Assembly: GCF_002964975.1 (NCBI RefSeq)
Contig: NZ_PSZM01000046.1
Coordinates: 372,001-436,000 of the forward strand
Reading direction: 5' to 3'
Source: Apibacter adventoris
Lineage (GTDB): Bacteria > Bacteroidota > Bacteroidia > Flavobacteriales > Weeksellaceae
Length of the DNA stretch: 64,000 bases
Shown: piece after piece, positions 9,958 through 18,722 of the stretch
How positions within the stretch are numbered: the stretch's first letter is position 1
Layout: each line of letters starts with the position of its first letter
The notes under the pieces: model-generated
What the model saw: only the letters and a program-made list of their open reading frames with translations
Databases searched by the model: none
Told to the model about the DNA's origin: nothing
Program-made: the position numbers and the translations under genes

Positions 9958-10365
9958 ATATTCTAATATCAGTTTTTTTGTTGAATAATATAAATAATAT
10001 ATTTTTATTTATAAAATCCTGAAAAGTTATCTGAAAAAATTAATCTAAAATCTTTGGCGATAATGAGTATTATTAGTTTTAGGCAGAAATTGACATGATA
10101 CAAATGTGCTCATTGAAAGCCATTACAACAAAATAACCCTAGTAAAAAATATGGTTAGAAATTCTTATGTGAAGAAATGTGAAAAAAATTCGTAATAAAT
10201 TTTAAAAATAAATGGTCTTTTTATGTAGAAAATATATAAGTAAAGCTATAAAATTTATTTTAATTTATTCTAATTATAAATATATGTAAATCAGTAATTT
10301 AGAATAATTCTTTGTTTGATTATCATTAACTTTATATCAATATTTAACAATAAAATAAAATAGTT
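9958..10365. other. Non-coding AT-rich spacer
   Basis: No convincing gene. Around 10098-10200 very short frames with two Cys codons recall the zinc-finger end of a transposase, but nothing can be joined without several assumed frameshifts. No tRNA or clear hairpin was seen. Confidence 0.4.
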
Positions 10366-10614
10366 ATGGAGTTAAAGTTAGCCGATTGTTGTGGAAACTG
10401 TGAACATTTTTTAAATGGTCAATTATGTACAATAAAAGAAATTGGAGTTAGTCAAAATCAAGTATGTAGTTCCTATGAATTTAAAGCTGTTCCACATAAA
10501 GAAGATGATTGTTTAAAATGTTCAAAATTTCAAACTTCAACATGTGCACACCCGAAAGTTGCAAGTGAAGGTATTATGTGTACTGTATGGTATCCTAGAG
10601 GAGTTGCTTCTTAA
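10366..10614 (+). CDS. Small protein with two four-cysteine modules
   Basis: An 82-residue soluble protein with nine Cys. Two similar halves are visible: C9-x2-C12-(H-F)-x6-C21-x12-C34 and C49-x2-C52-x2-F-x4-C60-x11-C72. Each CxxCxxF is followed by two single Cys at near-equal spacing, so each half could hold one zinc or one Fe-S centre. No signal peptide is present. I do not recognise a named family or function. It is monocistronic, with a strong hairpin just downstream; the ATG at 10366 follows an AT-rich leader. Confidence 0.75.
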   Translation: MELKLADCCGNCEHFLNGQLCTIKEIGVSQNQVCSSYEFKAVPHKEDDCLKCSKFQTSTCAHPKVASEGIMCTVWYPRGVAS

Positions 10615-10632
10615 AAAAATTATGGAAGTACT

Positions 10633-10680
10633 AATAATAAAAAACTAATCTATATCTGTAAAGATTAGTTTTTTATTATT
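10633..10680. terminator. Bidirectional terminator after the Cys-rich gene
   Basis: A perfect 19-base-pair stem (10633-10651 with 10662-10680) with a 10-base loop. The arms are T-rich at the 3' side on either strand, so it can stop the Cys-rich gene and the convergent ABM gene. Confidence 0.8.
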
Positions 10681-10824
10681 AAAAAAGATTTGTAATAATT
10701 AAAAAGTATATAACTTTTGCTATCTTTTTTTTATAAAATTAAAGTAAATATGGGATGTTTTATTGGGTTATGTTATACTTAATGTGATAATAAGTTACTT
10801 ATTATAAAAAAAGTAATTTTAAAT

Positions 10825-11115
10825 TTAATAAATTTTTTTAATAATATCTATTTGTAACATATCAATTTTATTTTTAATGCTGTCTGTAAATTTTTTAAAA
10901 TGCAAAGTAAGATTATGTTCATTTATTGCTTCTTGGGATTTCCATGTTTCTAAAATTAGAAACTTTAATGGGTTTTTTATATCTTGATGAATTTCGTAAG
11001 AAATATTTCCAGATTCCTTTCTTGATTCATCCGCTATAAAATGTAGTATTTCTTCAAATTCCCGATTATATCCATTTTTAATAATAAGGGTCGCAATAAT
11101 TTTTAATTCAGTCAT
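10825..11115 (-). CDS. ABM/YgiN-like putative monooxygenase
   Basis: A 96-residue one-domain protein of the antibiotic-biosynthesis-monooxygenase type: N-terminal IIATLIIKNGYNREFEEIL, middle ESGNISYEIHQDIKNP and LILETWKSQEAINEH, then HFKKF. YgiN-type proteins are dimeric ferredoxin-like folds that oxidise quinols or similar aromatic substrates without cofactor. The substrate here is unknown. It stands alone between two AT-rich spacers. Confidence 0.8.
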   Translation of the reverse strand: MTELKIIATLIIKNGYNREFEEILHFIADESRKESGNISYEIHQDIKNPLKFLILETWKSQEAINEHNLTLHFKKFTDSIKNKIDMLQIDIIKKIY

Positions 11116-11384
11116 AATTATTTTTTTTATAGTTTACATATGTAGCGTTAAATTATAAAAAATTAAAATAATATTTAGTATTTTTTATCTGTTTTTTTTG
11201 TGTGGTATAATATTTTAAAGGTAAATTAAATAATATATCCTCTAAATATTTTCGTATAGTTATATATTACTTTTAATAAATAGATTTATTATTAAAAATA
11301 TAGAAATAATAATTTAAACGGAGAATGTTTAATTAAAAAATATTAAGAAAATTCTATTTTTTAGTAATAGAAAAACTATAAATA
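11116..11384. other. AT-rich spacer without visible features
   Basis: Very low G+C with no frame of useful length, no tRNA and no hairpin before the terminator at 11385. Confidence 0.4.
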
Positions 11385-11415
11385 TAAAAAAGACTAAATA
11401 TTTTATATTTAGTCT
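11385..11415 (-). terminator. Terminator downstream of the HMA-domain gene
   Basis: Inverted arms AGACTAAATAT and ATATTTAGTCT around a 3-base loop (11391-11415). On the minus strand the hairpin is followed by six T. Confidence 0.65.
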
Positions 11416-11440
11416 CATTTTGATAAATTAATGTATTAAA

Positions 11441-11464
11441 TATGAGAATTTATTAATTCTCATA
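11441..11464 (-). terminator. Second hairpin close to the HMA-domain stop codon
   Basis: TATGAGAAT and ATTCTCATA pair perfectly over 9 bases, 12 bases beyond the stop codon at 11476. The T tract after it on the minus strand is short, so it may only back up the stronger hairpin at 11391. Confidence 0.45.
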
Positions 11465-11475
11465 AAAAAGAGCGC

Positions 11476-11823
11476 TTATTTTTTTCTTTCATACTGACAG
11501 CATATAGGCAATTGCCTATATACTCCATCTTTTGCTTTATATTTTTCATTATCATAGCCAACTAAAGCTATTCTCTTTAATATTTTGTCTATAGAGGTTT
11601 TATTGGAATCATAAGTAATTTCTGCTTGTTTTGTTTTTACATCCCACAATACTAAAGATTCATCAGGGATAGATCCTGCTTTTTCAATGGTTTGTTTACA
11701 CATTTCACAATTTCCATATATTTTTACTATTTCTGTTTTTTGATTTTTTATCTGAGCAGAAAAAAGTGTAATCGCAGATAGAAATATCAACAAAGAAAAA
11801 AATATTTTTTTTATTGAAACCAT
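11476..11823 (-). CDS. Secreted heavy-metal-associated (HMA) domain protein
   Basis: A 115-residue protein with an N-terminal signal peptide of about 22 residues (MVSIKKIFFSLLIFLSAITL, cut near FSAQ). A ferredoxin-like HMA domain follows with the metal site YGNCEMCKQTIE, and a short tail contains LPICCQYERKK. This fits a periplasmic metal (copper or mercury type) binding protein common in Bacteroidetes. No cation ATPase or efflux gene is next to it, so its partner is elsewhere. The start is the first ATG. Confidence 0.82.
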   Translation of the reverse strand: MVSIKKIFFSLLIFLSAITLFSAQIKNQKTEIVKIYGNCEMCKQTIEKAGSIPDESLVLWDVKTKQAEITYDSNKTSIDKILKRIALVGYDNEKYKAKDGVYRQLPICCQYERKK

Positions 11824-11928
11824 ATTTTATAAAAAATAAAATTAGTACAATTTAATTATAAGCATTTTTCATGCCTAAAAGTATAGTATGATATTTATCA
11901 AGTAATGAAAATAGTTTTGTAAATTATT

Positions 11929-13590
11929 TTATTGAGCAATTTCTAGAGACATATTCTTACCATTAAAACTAAGCTTGTTAAATTTTTTTAGTAATTGATC
12001 AGCATAACCTGAATCTACTTCAAAAAAAGAAAATCTATCTCGTATGTCAATATCTCCAATATCTGCCCTAGCTCCTTTAGTATTTTTATTTATAAGATCA
12101 ATAATCGTTACTTTATTTAAGTTATCCCGTTTTCCTAAATTAAAGAAAAATCTCGTAAAATTACCATTTTTCCTAGTTCTTCTGTTTTTTCCACCTCCTT
12201 TAGCAACTTTTCTGTCTCTATCTCTTCTATTTCTTCTTCCACTTTCTCTCTCAGAAAACCTTTCATTTTTATCAATAGGAGCTATATCTTTTTCTTTTTG
12301 ATAAAATTCCCAAGTGGACTTTAATTCAAGATACATAACTCTTTTATAAAGTTCTTCTTTTGATATGTCAGTCAAATCGGGAATCTGACTTAATTCAAAA
12401 TTATTTGTAGTAAAATCAGAGGTTAATAGCTTAGAAGAAAGGTAAATTTCTTTGGCTTTTAATATACTTTCTTTAGTAGGAATTTCCATTTCCTCTACTT
12501 TAATAGAAGTTTCTTTTTTTATCCTGTTAAATTTTACAACTTCACTAGGTCTGATGATAGCAATAGATTCACCATCTTTTCCGGCACGCCCGGTTCTTCC
12601 GCTTCTGTGTACAAAAACTTCAGGATCGTCAGGTAATGAATAATGAATTACGTGTGTAAGATTGTTCACATCTAAACCTCTGGCAGCAACATCAGTAGCG
12701 ACAAGAATTTGAATGTTTTTTAGCCGAAATTTTTTCATAACCGTATCACGCTGTGCTTGAGATAGATCTCCATGCAAGGCGTCAGCAGAATATCCTTGGT
12801 GCATTAAAAAATCTGCTACATTTTGAGTCTCCAAACGAGTTCTACAAAAAACAATAGAATAAATATCCGGATTGGCATCTAAAATTCTTCTGAGACCATT
12901 ATTTTTTTGTCTATCTCTGACTATAACAAATTTGTGAGTAATATTTTTCTTAACTTCATTAATACCCCCGGCTGAAATTTTATGGGCTCCTTTCATGTAA
13001 CCTTTGGCTATTTTCTCTACTTGTTTAGACATTGTAGCGGAAAATAGTAAAGTTTGGCGTTCTTTAGGAGTTTCTATTAATATTGTTTCTAGCTCATTCT
13101 TGAATCCCATAGAAAGCATCTCATCCGCTTCATCTAAAATAAGCCATTGAATATGATTAATTTTTAATACCCCTCTTTTCAGCATATCATTTACCCTGCC
13201 CGGAGTACCAATAACGATTTGAGGATTGCTTTTTAAACCTCGTATCTGCTCTGTAATACTTGAACCTCCATATACTGCCAAAGAGCGTATATTAGTCATA
13301 TGTTTTGAATAACTCGCTATATCTTTAGAAATTTGTAAACATAGTTCACGTGTTGGACACAAGACTAAAGCTTGTACATTTTTTTGTTCGCTATCTATCA
13401 TTTCCAGTATTGGTAATGAAAAAGCTGCTGTTTTTCCTGTACCTGTCTGTGCTAAAGCAATTATATCTTCTTCTTTAGATAATAAGTAAGGAATGGTTTG
13501 TTTTTGGATATCTGTGGGTTGAGTGTACCCTAGCTCTGTAATGGCCTTTAGTAGATCTTCAGATAGACCATACTCTTGAAATAAATTCAT
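11929..13590 (-). CDS. deaD: DEAD-box RNA helicase with DbpA-type RNA-binding domain
   Basis: A 553-residue ATP-dependent RNA helicase. Motifs in order: Q motif near residue 25, AQTGTGKTAAF, PTRELCLQ, TPGRV, DEAD, SAT, then ARGLDV and HRSGRTGRAG. A charged linker rich in Arg, Lys and Gly follows (about residues 435-475), and the C-terminal DbpA-like RNA recognition domain reads VTIIDLINKNTKGARADIGDI. It would act in ribosome assembly or cold-stress RNA remodelling. Transcription starts from a clear promoter upstream. Confidence 0.93.
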   Translation of the reverse strand: MNLFQEYGLSEDLLKAITELGYTQPTDIQKQTIPYLLSKEEDIIALAQTGTGKTAAFSLPILEMIDSEQKNVQALVLCPTRELCLQISKDIASYSKHMTNIRSLAVYGGSSITEQIRGLKSNPQIVIGTPGRVNDMLKRGVLKINHIQWLILDEADEMLSMGFKNELETILIETPKERQTLLFSATMSKQVEKIAKGYMKGAHKISAGGINEVKKNITHKFVIVRDRQKNNGLRRILDANPDIYSIVFCRTRLETQNVADFLMHQGYSADALHGDLSQAQRDTVMKKFRLKNIQILVATDVAARGLDVNNLTHVIHYSLPDDPEVFVHRSGRTGRAGKDGESIAIIRPSEVVKFNRIKKETSIKVEEMEIPTKESILKAKEIYLSSKLLTSDFTTNNFELSQIPDLTDISKEELYKRVMYLELKSTWEFYQKEKDIAPIDKNERFSERESGRRNRRDRDRKVAKGGGKNRRTRKNGNFTRFFFNLGKRDNLNKVTIIDLINKNTKGARADIGDIDIRDRFSFFEVDSGYADQLLKKFNKLSFNGKNMSLEIAQ

Positions 13591-13612
13591 TAACTATTTT
13601 TAATAATGCATG

Positions 13613-13643
13613 CAAAGGTAAGGATTTGTTTATTAATTAACAA
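13613..13643 (-). promoter_or_regulatory. Promoter of the DEAD-box helicase gene
   Basis: On the minus strand a TTG (13641-13643) lies 20 bases before TACCTTTG (13613-13620), matching the Bacteroidetes -33/-7 arrangement. The predicted start gives a leader of about 17 bases. Confidence 0.55.
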
Positions 13644-14076
13644 TTGTAATGTGAGATATTTAAGTTTTTATTAATGTATATAATTCATTAAATTTATTTT
13701 ATTATATCATTTCATTTTTTTTCAATTAGATTATATATATTATTTTAAACTAATTTATAAATAAAAATTAAAAAAAAGATCCTTAATTATATATTATTAA
13801 TAAATTATTTGTTAAATAATTAAATTACTTTTTACTATTAAACCTTTTTTTTGTTATAAGTCGATTTGAAAAATTAGTAAGAATAATTTTAAAATCAGAA
13901 TTTTCACAAATCTTATTGTTATAAATAAAATATAATAGAAAATTAAATCTGCATAAAAGCAATTATTATTGGCATGTTTATTGCAATTATTTTAAATAAT
14001 TATAATATGGTATTTTAATTAATAATTATTTTTAATAATTTATAACATTAAATAAATGCATTTATAAAAAAAATAT
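13644..14076. other. Long AT-rich spacer between divergent genes
   Basis: More than 400 bases with almost no G or C. It separates the divergent helicase and aspT genes and presumably holds the aspT promoter, but I see no clean TAnnTTTG box or stable hairpin in it. Confidence 0.4.
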
Positions 14077-15780
14077 ATGGAATGGATAATTAAGACTATG
14101 CAAAATTCACCTGAACTAGCAATATTTCTCACACTAGCTCTAGGTTTTGCAGTAGGAAAAATCAAAATTAAAGGATTTAGTTTAGGATCAGTTACAGGAG
14201 TTTTATTGATGGGGGTTTTAATAGGGCAATTAGGTATAACTATTTCTCCAACAGTAAAATCGACTTTTTTTCTGATCTTTTTATTTGCTGTGGGCTATAG
14301 TGTAGGTCCTCAGTTTGTACAGGGATTAAAAAAAGAAGGTTTACCTCAAATCGCTTTTGCAGCTTTAGTTTGTGTATCATGTTTACTAATAGGTTGGGTA
14401 GCAGCATTAATTGCTGGTTTCGATATAGGAAATGCAGCAGGATTATTGGCCGGAGCAAGTACAATTTCAGCGGTAATAGGAGTAGCCTCAGATACAATAA
14501 ATCAATTAAGTATAGATTCTTCTCAAAAACAGCAGATGATTAATCAAATTCCTGTTGCTTATGCGGTTACATATATTTTTGGTACAGCTGGAACTGCCTG
14601 GTTTTTAGCTTTTATCGGACCAAAACTTTTAGGAAAAGATGTAATTAAACAAACAAAAGATTATGAACAATCATTAGGTGGGTTAATACAGGATGATGAA
14701 CCTGGACTCGAAGAAGCTTATGATGGGACCACATTCAGGGTTATTCAGGCATCCAATGCATTTTTTGATCAATCAAGAACAGTTCATGAAGTCGAAGATT
14801 TCCTTATTAAAAAAGGCTGGCCCATCTACATAGAAAAAATTCGTGTCTCATCCAATAATAAAATCATTAATGATCCTACTCCTGATACCTCTATAAATAA
14901 AGGAGATAAATTGGTTTTGAACGGACCTATAGATACTATGTTAGCTGATGAAGATTGTATTGGAAAAGAAGTTGTTGATTTAAAACTTTTAGACTTTAAA
15001 GTAGAAAATTTAAAAGTAATTGTTGCTAATAAAGAAATTATCGGAGAAAGTCTTCAAAATCTTAAATTCAGTAAACAGAGACATGGAGTTGTTATACTTA
15101 AGATACATAGAGGAAAGGTAACCTTGCCTCTTTTAAAGAATGTAAAAATACAAAGAGGGGATATTATAGAAATAGAAGGAAGAAAAGGTGATGTTGACAA
15201 ATTTGCATCTTATGTAGGGTATCCAGAACGTCCAAGTAATATAACAGATATATTATATGTTGGCATAGGTATATTTTTAGGAGGGATTTTAGGTTCTATA
15301 TCATTTCGTGCAGGAAATGTTCCATTAAGTTTAAGTGCTAGTGGAGGAGTATTAATTATGGGTATTATTTTTGGTTGGGCTCGTTCACTACGTCCTACTT
15401 TTGGAAATATACCCGCACCCTCAGTTTGGTTAATGAACAATTTGGGGCTTAATATGTTTATAGCAGTAGTTGGAATAAATGCAGGACCCGATTTTATTTC
15501 TGGATTAAAAACTTCTGGAGTAAGTTTATTTATAGCAGGAATTTTTGTTAGCCTTGTCCCTATGTTGATAGGGATTTTGCTCGGACGTTATGTATTTAAA
15601 TTTAATCCGGCAATAACTTTAGGTGCTTGTGCAGGAGCAAGAACAACTACAGCAGCTTTAGGTGCCCTAGAAGACACTTTACAAAGTAAAGTACCAGCTT
15701 TATCATATACGACTACCTATGCAGTAGGAAATACTCTTCTTATAATTTGGGGAGTAGTTATAGTTTTAATGATGAGCTGA
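14077..15780 (+). CDS. aspT: Aspartate-alanine antiporter (AspT family)
   Basis: A 567-residue inner-membrane protein with two hydrophobic halves (about residues 1-190 and 390-567), each carrying the AspT/YidE repeat, and a central soluble part with two TrkA-C-like domains (about 205-385). Hallmarks are LLAGASTISAVIGVAS in half one and GACAGARTTTAALGALED in half two. AspT swaps external aspartate for internal alanine, a charge-moving exchange. The next gene, 47 bases on, encodes the aspartate 4-decarboxylase that makes this exchange energy-yielding, which strongly supports the call over a generic YidE transporter. Confidence 0.92.
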   Translation: MEWIIKTMQNSPELAIFLTLALGFAVGKIKIKGFSLGSVTGVLLMGVLIGQLGITISPTVKSTFFLIFLFAVGYSVGPQFVQGLKKEGLPQIAFAALVCVSCLLIGWVAALIAGFDIGNAAGLLAGASTISAVIGVASDTINQLSIDSSQKQQMINQIPVAYAVTYIFGTAGTAWFLAFIGPKLLGKDVIKQTKDYEQSLGGLIQDDEPGLEEAYDGTTFRVIQASNAFFDQSRTVHEVEDFLIKKGWPIYIEKIRVSSNNKIINDPTPDTSINKGDKLVLNGPIDTMLADEDCIGKEVVDLKLLDFKVENLKVIVANKEIIGESLQNLKFSKQRHGVVILKIHRGKVTLPLLKNVKIQRGDIIEIEGRKGDVDKFASYVGYPERPSNITDILYVGIGIFLGGILGSISFRAGNVPLSLSASGGVLIMGIIFGWARSLRPTFGNIPAPSVWLMNNLGLNMFIAVVGINAGPDFISGLKTSGVSLFIAGIFVSLVPMLIGILLGRYVFKFNPAITLGACAGARTTTAALGALEDTLQSKVPALSYTTTYAVGNTLLIIWGVVIVLMMS

Positions 15781-15827
15781 TATATAAAAAATAATAGTAT
15801 AAAAAAATTAAAAATTGAATAATAGTA

Positions 15828-17468
15828 ATGGACATTTCAAAACTTAAAACCTCTCGACATAAAGAGCAACAATTAGAACAATTGAGCCCTTTTGAATTAA
15901 AAAATAATCTTGTAAAATTAGCCACCGACCAACAAAAAAATTCAGTAAATACCATGTTGAATGCAGGTCGTGGAAATCCTAATTGGGTTGCAACTTTGCC
16001 AAGAGAAGCTTTTTTCACTTTAGGTCGATTTGCAATAGAAGAATGCAAAAGAGCAATGGATAAACATGTAGGATTAGCAGGTATTCCACTAAAAAAAGAC
16101 ATAGGTAAACGATTAGAATTATTTTTTAAAAATAATAAAAATCTTCCGGGTATAGGCCTCTTAAAAAATACATATAAATATGGAATTGAAAAACATGGAT
16201 ATGATCCGGATAGTTGGGCTCATGAATTAGCTGAAGGTGTCATTGGAGATCAGTACCCTAGTCCGGTAAGAATGTTACAACATGTAGAGCCTATAGTCCA
16301 TGACTATTTAATACAGGAAATGTGCAAAAATGAAGTGCCAAAAAATGCGAAATATGATATTTTTGCAGTAGAAGGTGGAACAGCAGCTATGTGCTACATA
16401 TTTAACTCATTGCTTGAAAATTTTTTATTAAAAAAAGGAGATCATATAGCTTTAGGAGTTCCTGTATTTACCCCTTATTTAGAAATTCCTGAACTGGCTC
16501 GATATAACTTTAAGGTAACCTATATACATGGAACAGCCAAGGATAAGAATGGAAATTCAAATTATCAATATCCGGAAGAAGAATTGGATAAATTAGGAGA
16601 TAAAACAATAAAAGCTTTTTTTATTGTAAACCCTAGTAATCCAACTTCAGTTGAAATCTCAGATAAAAGTAGGAAATATTTAATTAAAGTAGTTAAAAAT
16701 TTAAACCCGAATCTTATGATTTTAACGGATGACGTTTATGGTACCTTTGTACCCGGATTTAGATCTTTGATGAAAGAATTACCACAGAATACATTGTGTG
16801 TATATTCTTTTTCTAAATATTTTGGAGCCACAGGATGGAGATTAGGAGCTATAGCATTACATGAAGAGAATATATACGATAAAATGTTGTCAGCCCTACC
16901 AGAAAAAGAAAAACAAAAATTATCTAAATTATATTCCAGTTTAACCTTATATCCTGAAAAACTTAAGTTTATTGATCGGTTAGTTGCAGATAGTCGTCAA
17001 GTAGCGTTAAATCATACAGCCGGATTATCTTTACCACAGCAAATTCAGATGTTATTATTTGCTTCATTTGCTTTATTAGACAAAGAAGATAAATATAAAA
17101 AAGAATGTACAGGTTTAGTTAAACACAGATATAATCTTCTTTGGGAAGGTATGAATATGACTGTTATACCAGACCCGGAAAGAGCTGGTTACTATTGTGA
17201 AATCGATATTCATGAATGGGCATTAAAAAACTATGATAAAGAATTTGTATTATTTTTAGAAAAGAATTTTGAACCCGTAGACATTGTCTTTAGATTAGCA
17301 GAAAAATCTTCTATAGTTTTGTTAAATGGAGGAGGTTTTGCCGGACCGGAATGGTCAGTGCGAGTATCATTAGCTAACTTGGAAGAAAATGACTATCGTA
17401 TTATTGGAGAAAAATTGTCAGAAACTATGAATGAATATGTAGAAGCATGGAAGAAAACCAAAAAATAA
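15828..17468 (+). CDS. aspD: Aspartate 4-decarboxylase / aspartate transaminase
   Basis: A 546-residue PLP fold-type I enzyme that decarboxylates L-aspartate at C4 to alanine and CO2. The length (about 150 residues longer than normal aspartate aminotransferases), the N-terminal extension and NAGRGNPNWVATLPREAF fit the AsdA/AspD family. PLP-site features are NPSNPTSVE, LTDDVYGTF and YSFSKYFGATGWRLG (Schiff-base Lys). It forms an operon with aspT upstream and asparaginase downstream. Decarboxylation consumes a cytosolic proton. Confidence 0.93.
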   Translation: MDISKLKTSRHKEQQLEQLSPFELKNNLVKLATDQQKNSVNTMLNAGRGNPNWVATLPREAFFTLGRFAIEECKRAMDKHVGLAGIPLKKDIGKRLELFFKNNKNLPGIGLLKNTYKYGIEKHGYDPDSWAHELAEGVIGDQYPSPVRMLQHVEPIVHDYLIQEMCKNEVPKNAKYDIFAVEGGTAAMCYIFNSLLENFLLKKGDHIALGVPVFTPYLEIPELARYNFKVTYIHGTAKDKNGNSNYQYPEEELDKLGDKTIKAFFIVNPSNPTSVEISDKSRKYLIKVVKNLNPNLMILTDDVYGTFVPGFRSLMKELPQNTLCVYSFSKYFGATGWRLGAIALHEENIYDKMLSALPEKEKQKLSKLYSSLTLYPEKLKFIDRLVADSRQVALNHTAGLSLPQQIQMLLFASFALLDKEDKYKKECTGLVKHRYNLLWEGMNMTVIPDPERAGYYCEIDIHEWALKNYDKEFVLFLEKNFEPVDIVFRLAEKSSIVLLNGGGFAGPEWSVRVSLANLEENDYRIIGEKLSETMNEYVEAWKKTKK

Positions 17469-17485
17469 AGTATAATTATCAGAAT

Positions 17486-18547
17486 ATGAGAACAATGAAT
17501 TTTAAAAACTTTTTTAGCTTGCTTATGTTTGTACTAATTTTATCAGTACACGCACAAGTGAAACCCACAATCTATATATTGGCAACAGGTGGTACAATTG
17601 CGGGCCAAGGATCAACAGCAGTAGTTTCAGAATACAAAGCAGGTGCAATTACAGTAGATCAATTACTTAGTGCTGTTCCTTCTATTAAAGATATTGCCAA
17701 TATTAAAGCAGAGCAGGTAGCAAATATTGGAAGTCAGAATATGAATGATGAAGTATGGCTTAAATTATCTAAAAGAGTTAATGAACTACTTAAGCAATCA
17801 GATGTAGACGGGGTTGTGATAACACATGGAACAGATACACAAGAAGAAACAGCATATTTTTTAAATCTTACTGTTAAAAGTAATAAACCGGTTGTGTTGG
17901 TTGGATCTATGCGTCCTTCAACTGCTATTAGCTCAGACGGTCCTAGGAATATTTATAATGCTGTAGCCTGTGCATCATCAAAAAAATCTATTGGAAAAGG
18001 AGTAATGGTAGTTATGGATGATAAAATAATTGGGGCTGATGATATTGCAAAAACCAATACTTTAGCAGTAGGAACATTTCAAGATCCAAATTATGGACAA
18101 TTAGGAATTATGTATGATGGGAAACCGATTTTTACAAGAGAATCTTTAAAAAGACATACTATAAATTCAGAATTTGATATTAGTAAAATAACTAAATTGC
18201 CAAGGGTAGAAATTATTTTAAGTTATTCTAATGCGACCTCTTTATTTGTAGATGCTGCGGTTAAAGAAGGTGTAAAAGGTATTGTGACAGCAGGAGTAGG
18301 GAATGGAAATATAACAACTGAAATGCAAAATGCACTTGCAAATGCAGTTAAAAAAGGAATAGCAGTAGTACGTTCTTCCCGTATCTTAATGGGTCCCACA
18401 GCTCAATGGGATGAAATAGACGATGATAAATATGGTTTTTCGGCATCTTGGTATATTAATCCTTATAAATCCAGAGTTTTACTTATGTTAGCTTTAACAA
18501 AAACAAATGATTATAAAGAAATACAAAGAATGTTTACCGAATATTAA
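17486..18547 (+). CDS. ansB: Type II (periplasmic) L-asparaginase
   Basis: A 353-residue enzyme that hydrolyses asparagine to aspartate and ammonia. I chose the ATG at 17486 because it gives a signal peptide (MRTMNFKNFFSLLMFVLILS, cut near HAQ); an ATG at 17447 lies inside aspD and adds a charged stretch, and 17495 is also possible. Catalytic motifs are ATGGTIAG (first Thr) and VVITHGTDTQEETAYFL (second Thr with Asp and, later, Lys), with GSMRP between. Operon position behind aspT-aspD suggests it makes aspartate in the periplasm for AspT to import. Confidence 0.92.
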   Translation: MRTMNFKNFFSLLMFVLILSVHAQVKPTIYILATGGTIAGQGSTAVVSEYKAGAITVDQLLSAVPSIKDIANIKAEQVANIGSQNMNDEVWLKLSKRVNELLKQSDVDGVVITHGTDTQEETAYFLNLTVKSNKPVVLVGSMRPSTAISSDGPRNIYNAVACASSKKSIGKGVMVVMDDKIIGADDIAKTNTLAVGTFQDPNYGQLGIMYDGKPIFTRESLKRHTINSEFDISKITKLPRVEIILSYSNATSLFVDAAVKEGVKGIVTAGVGNGNITTEMQNALANAVKKGIAVVRSSRILMGPTAQWDEIDDDKYGFSASWYINPYKSRVLLMLALTKTNDYKEIQRMFTEY

Positions 18548-18681
18548 TAAAAAAAATTTAATCAAAATAGTGTAACAATTTAGACTTTCTCTATATTCAA
18601 ATATTTATCTGATAAAATAAATTTGGTTTGATAAACAAGTTAAAAAGTAAAATGATGAATAGAAATTTATATTTTTAATTT

Positions 18682-18689
18682 TATATTTG
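18682..18689 (+). promoter_or_regulatory. Candidate -7 box of purD
   Basis: TATATTTG matches TAnnTTTG and would give a leader of about 28 bases to the purD ATG. Confidence 0.4.
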
Positions 18690-18722
18690 TTATATTTTAA
18701 GCTAAACTAAACGATAATATTT

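Noticed and set aside
10098-10200. Zinc-finger-like end of a transposase
   Set aside because: Two Cys codons and a VKN-like stretch can be read only by changing frame several times; no inverted repeats or target duplication are seen.
12044-12301. Plus-strand frame inside the DEAD-box gene
   Set aside because: It is the complement of the Arg/Lys-rich linker and helicase core, with low-complexity hydrophobic composition and no start signal.
14240-14497. Leu-rich minus-strand frame inside aspT
   Set aside because: It mirrors the codon pattern of a membrane helix region of aspT and has no promoter or family likeness.
17447-17485. Earlier ATG for the asparaginase
   Set aside because: It lies inside aspD and adds a charged leader ahead of the signal peptide; 17486 gives a normal signal peptide.
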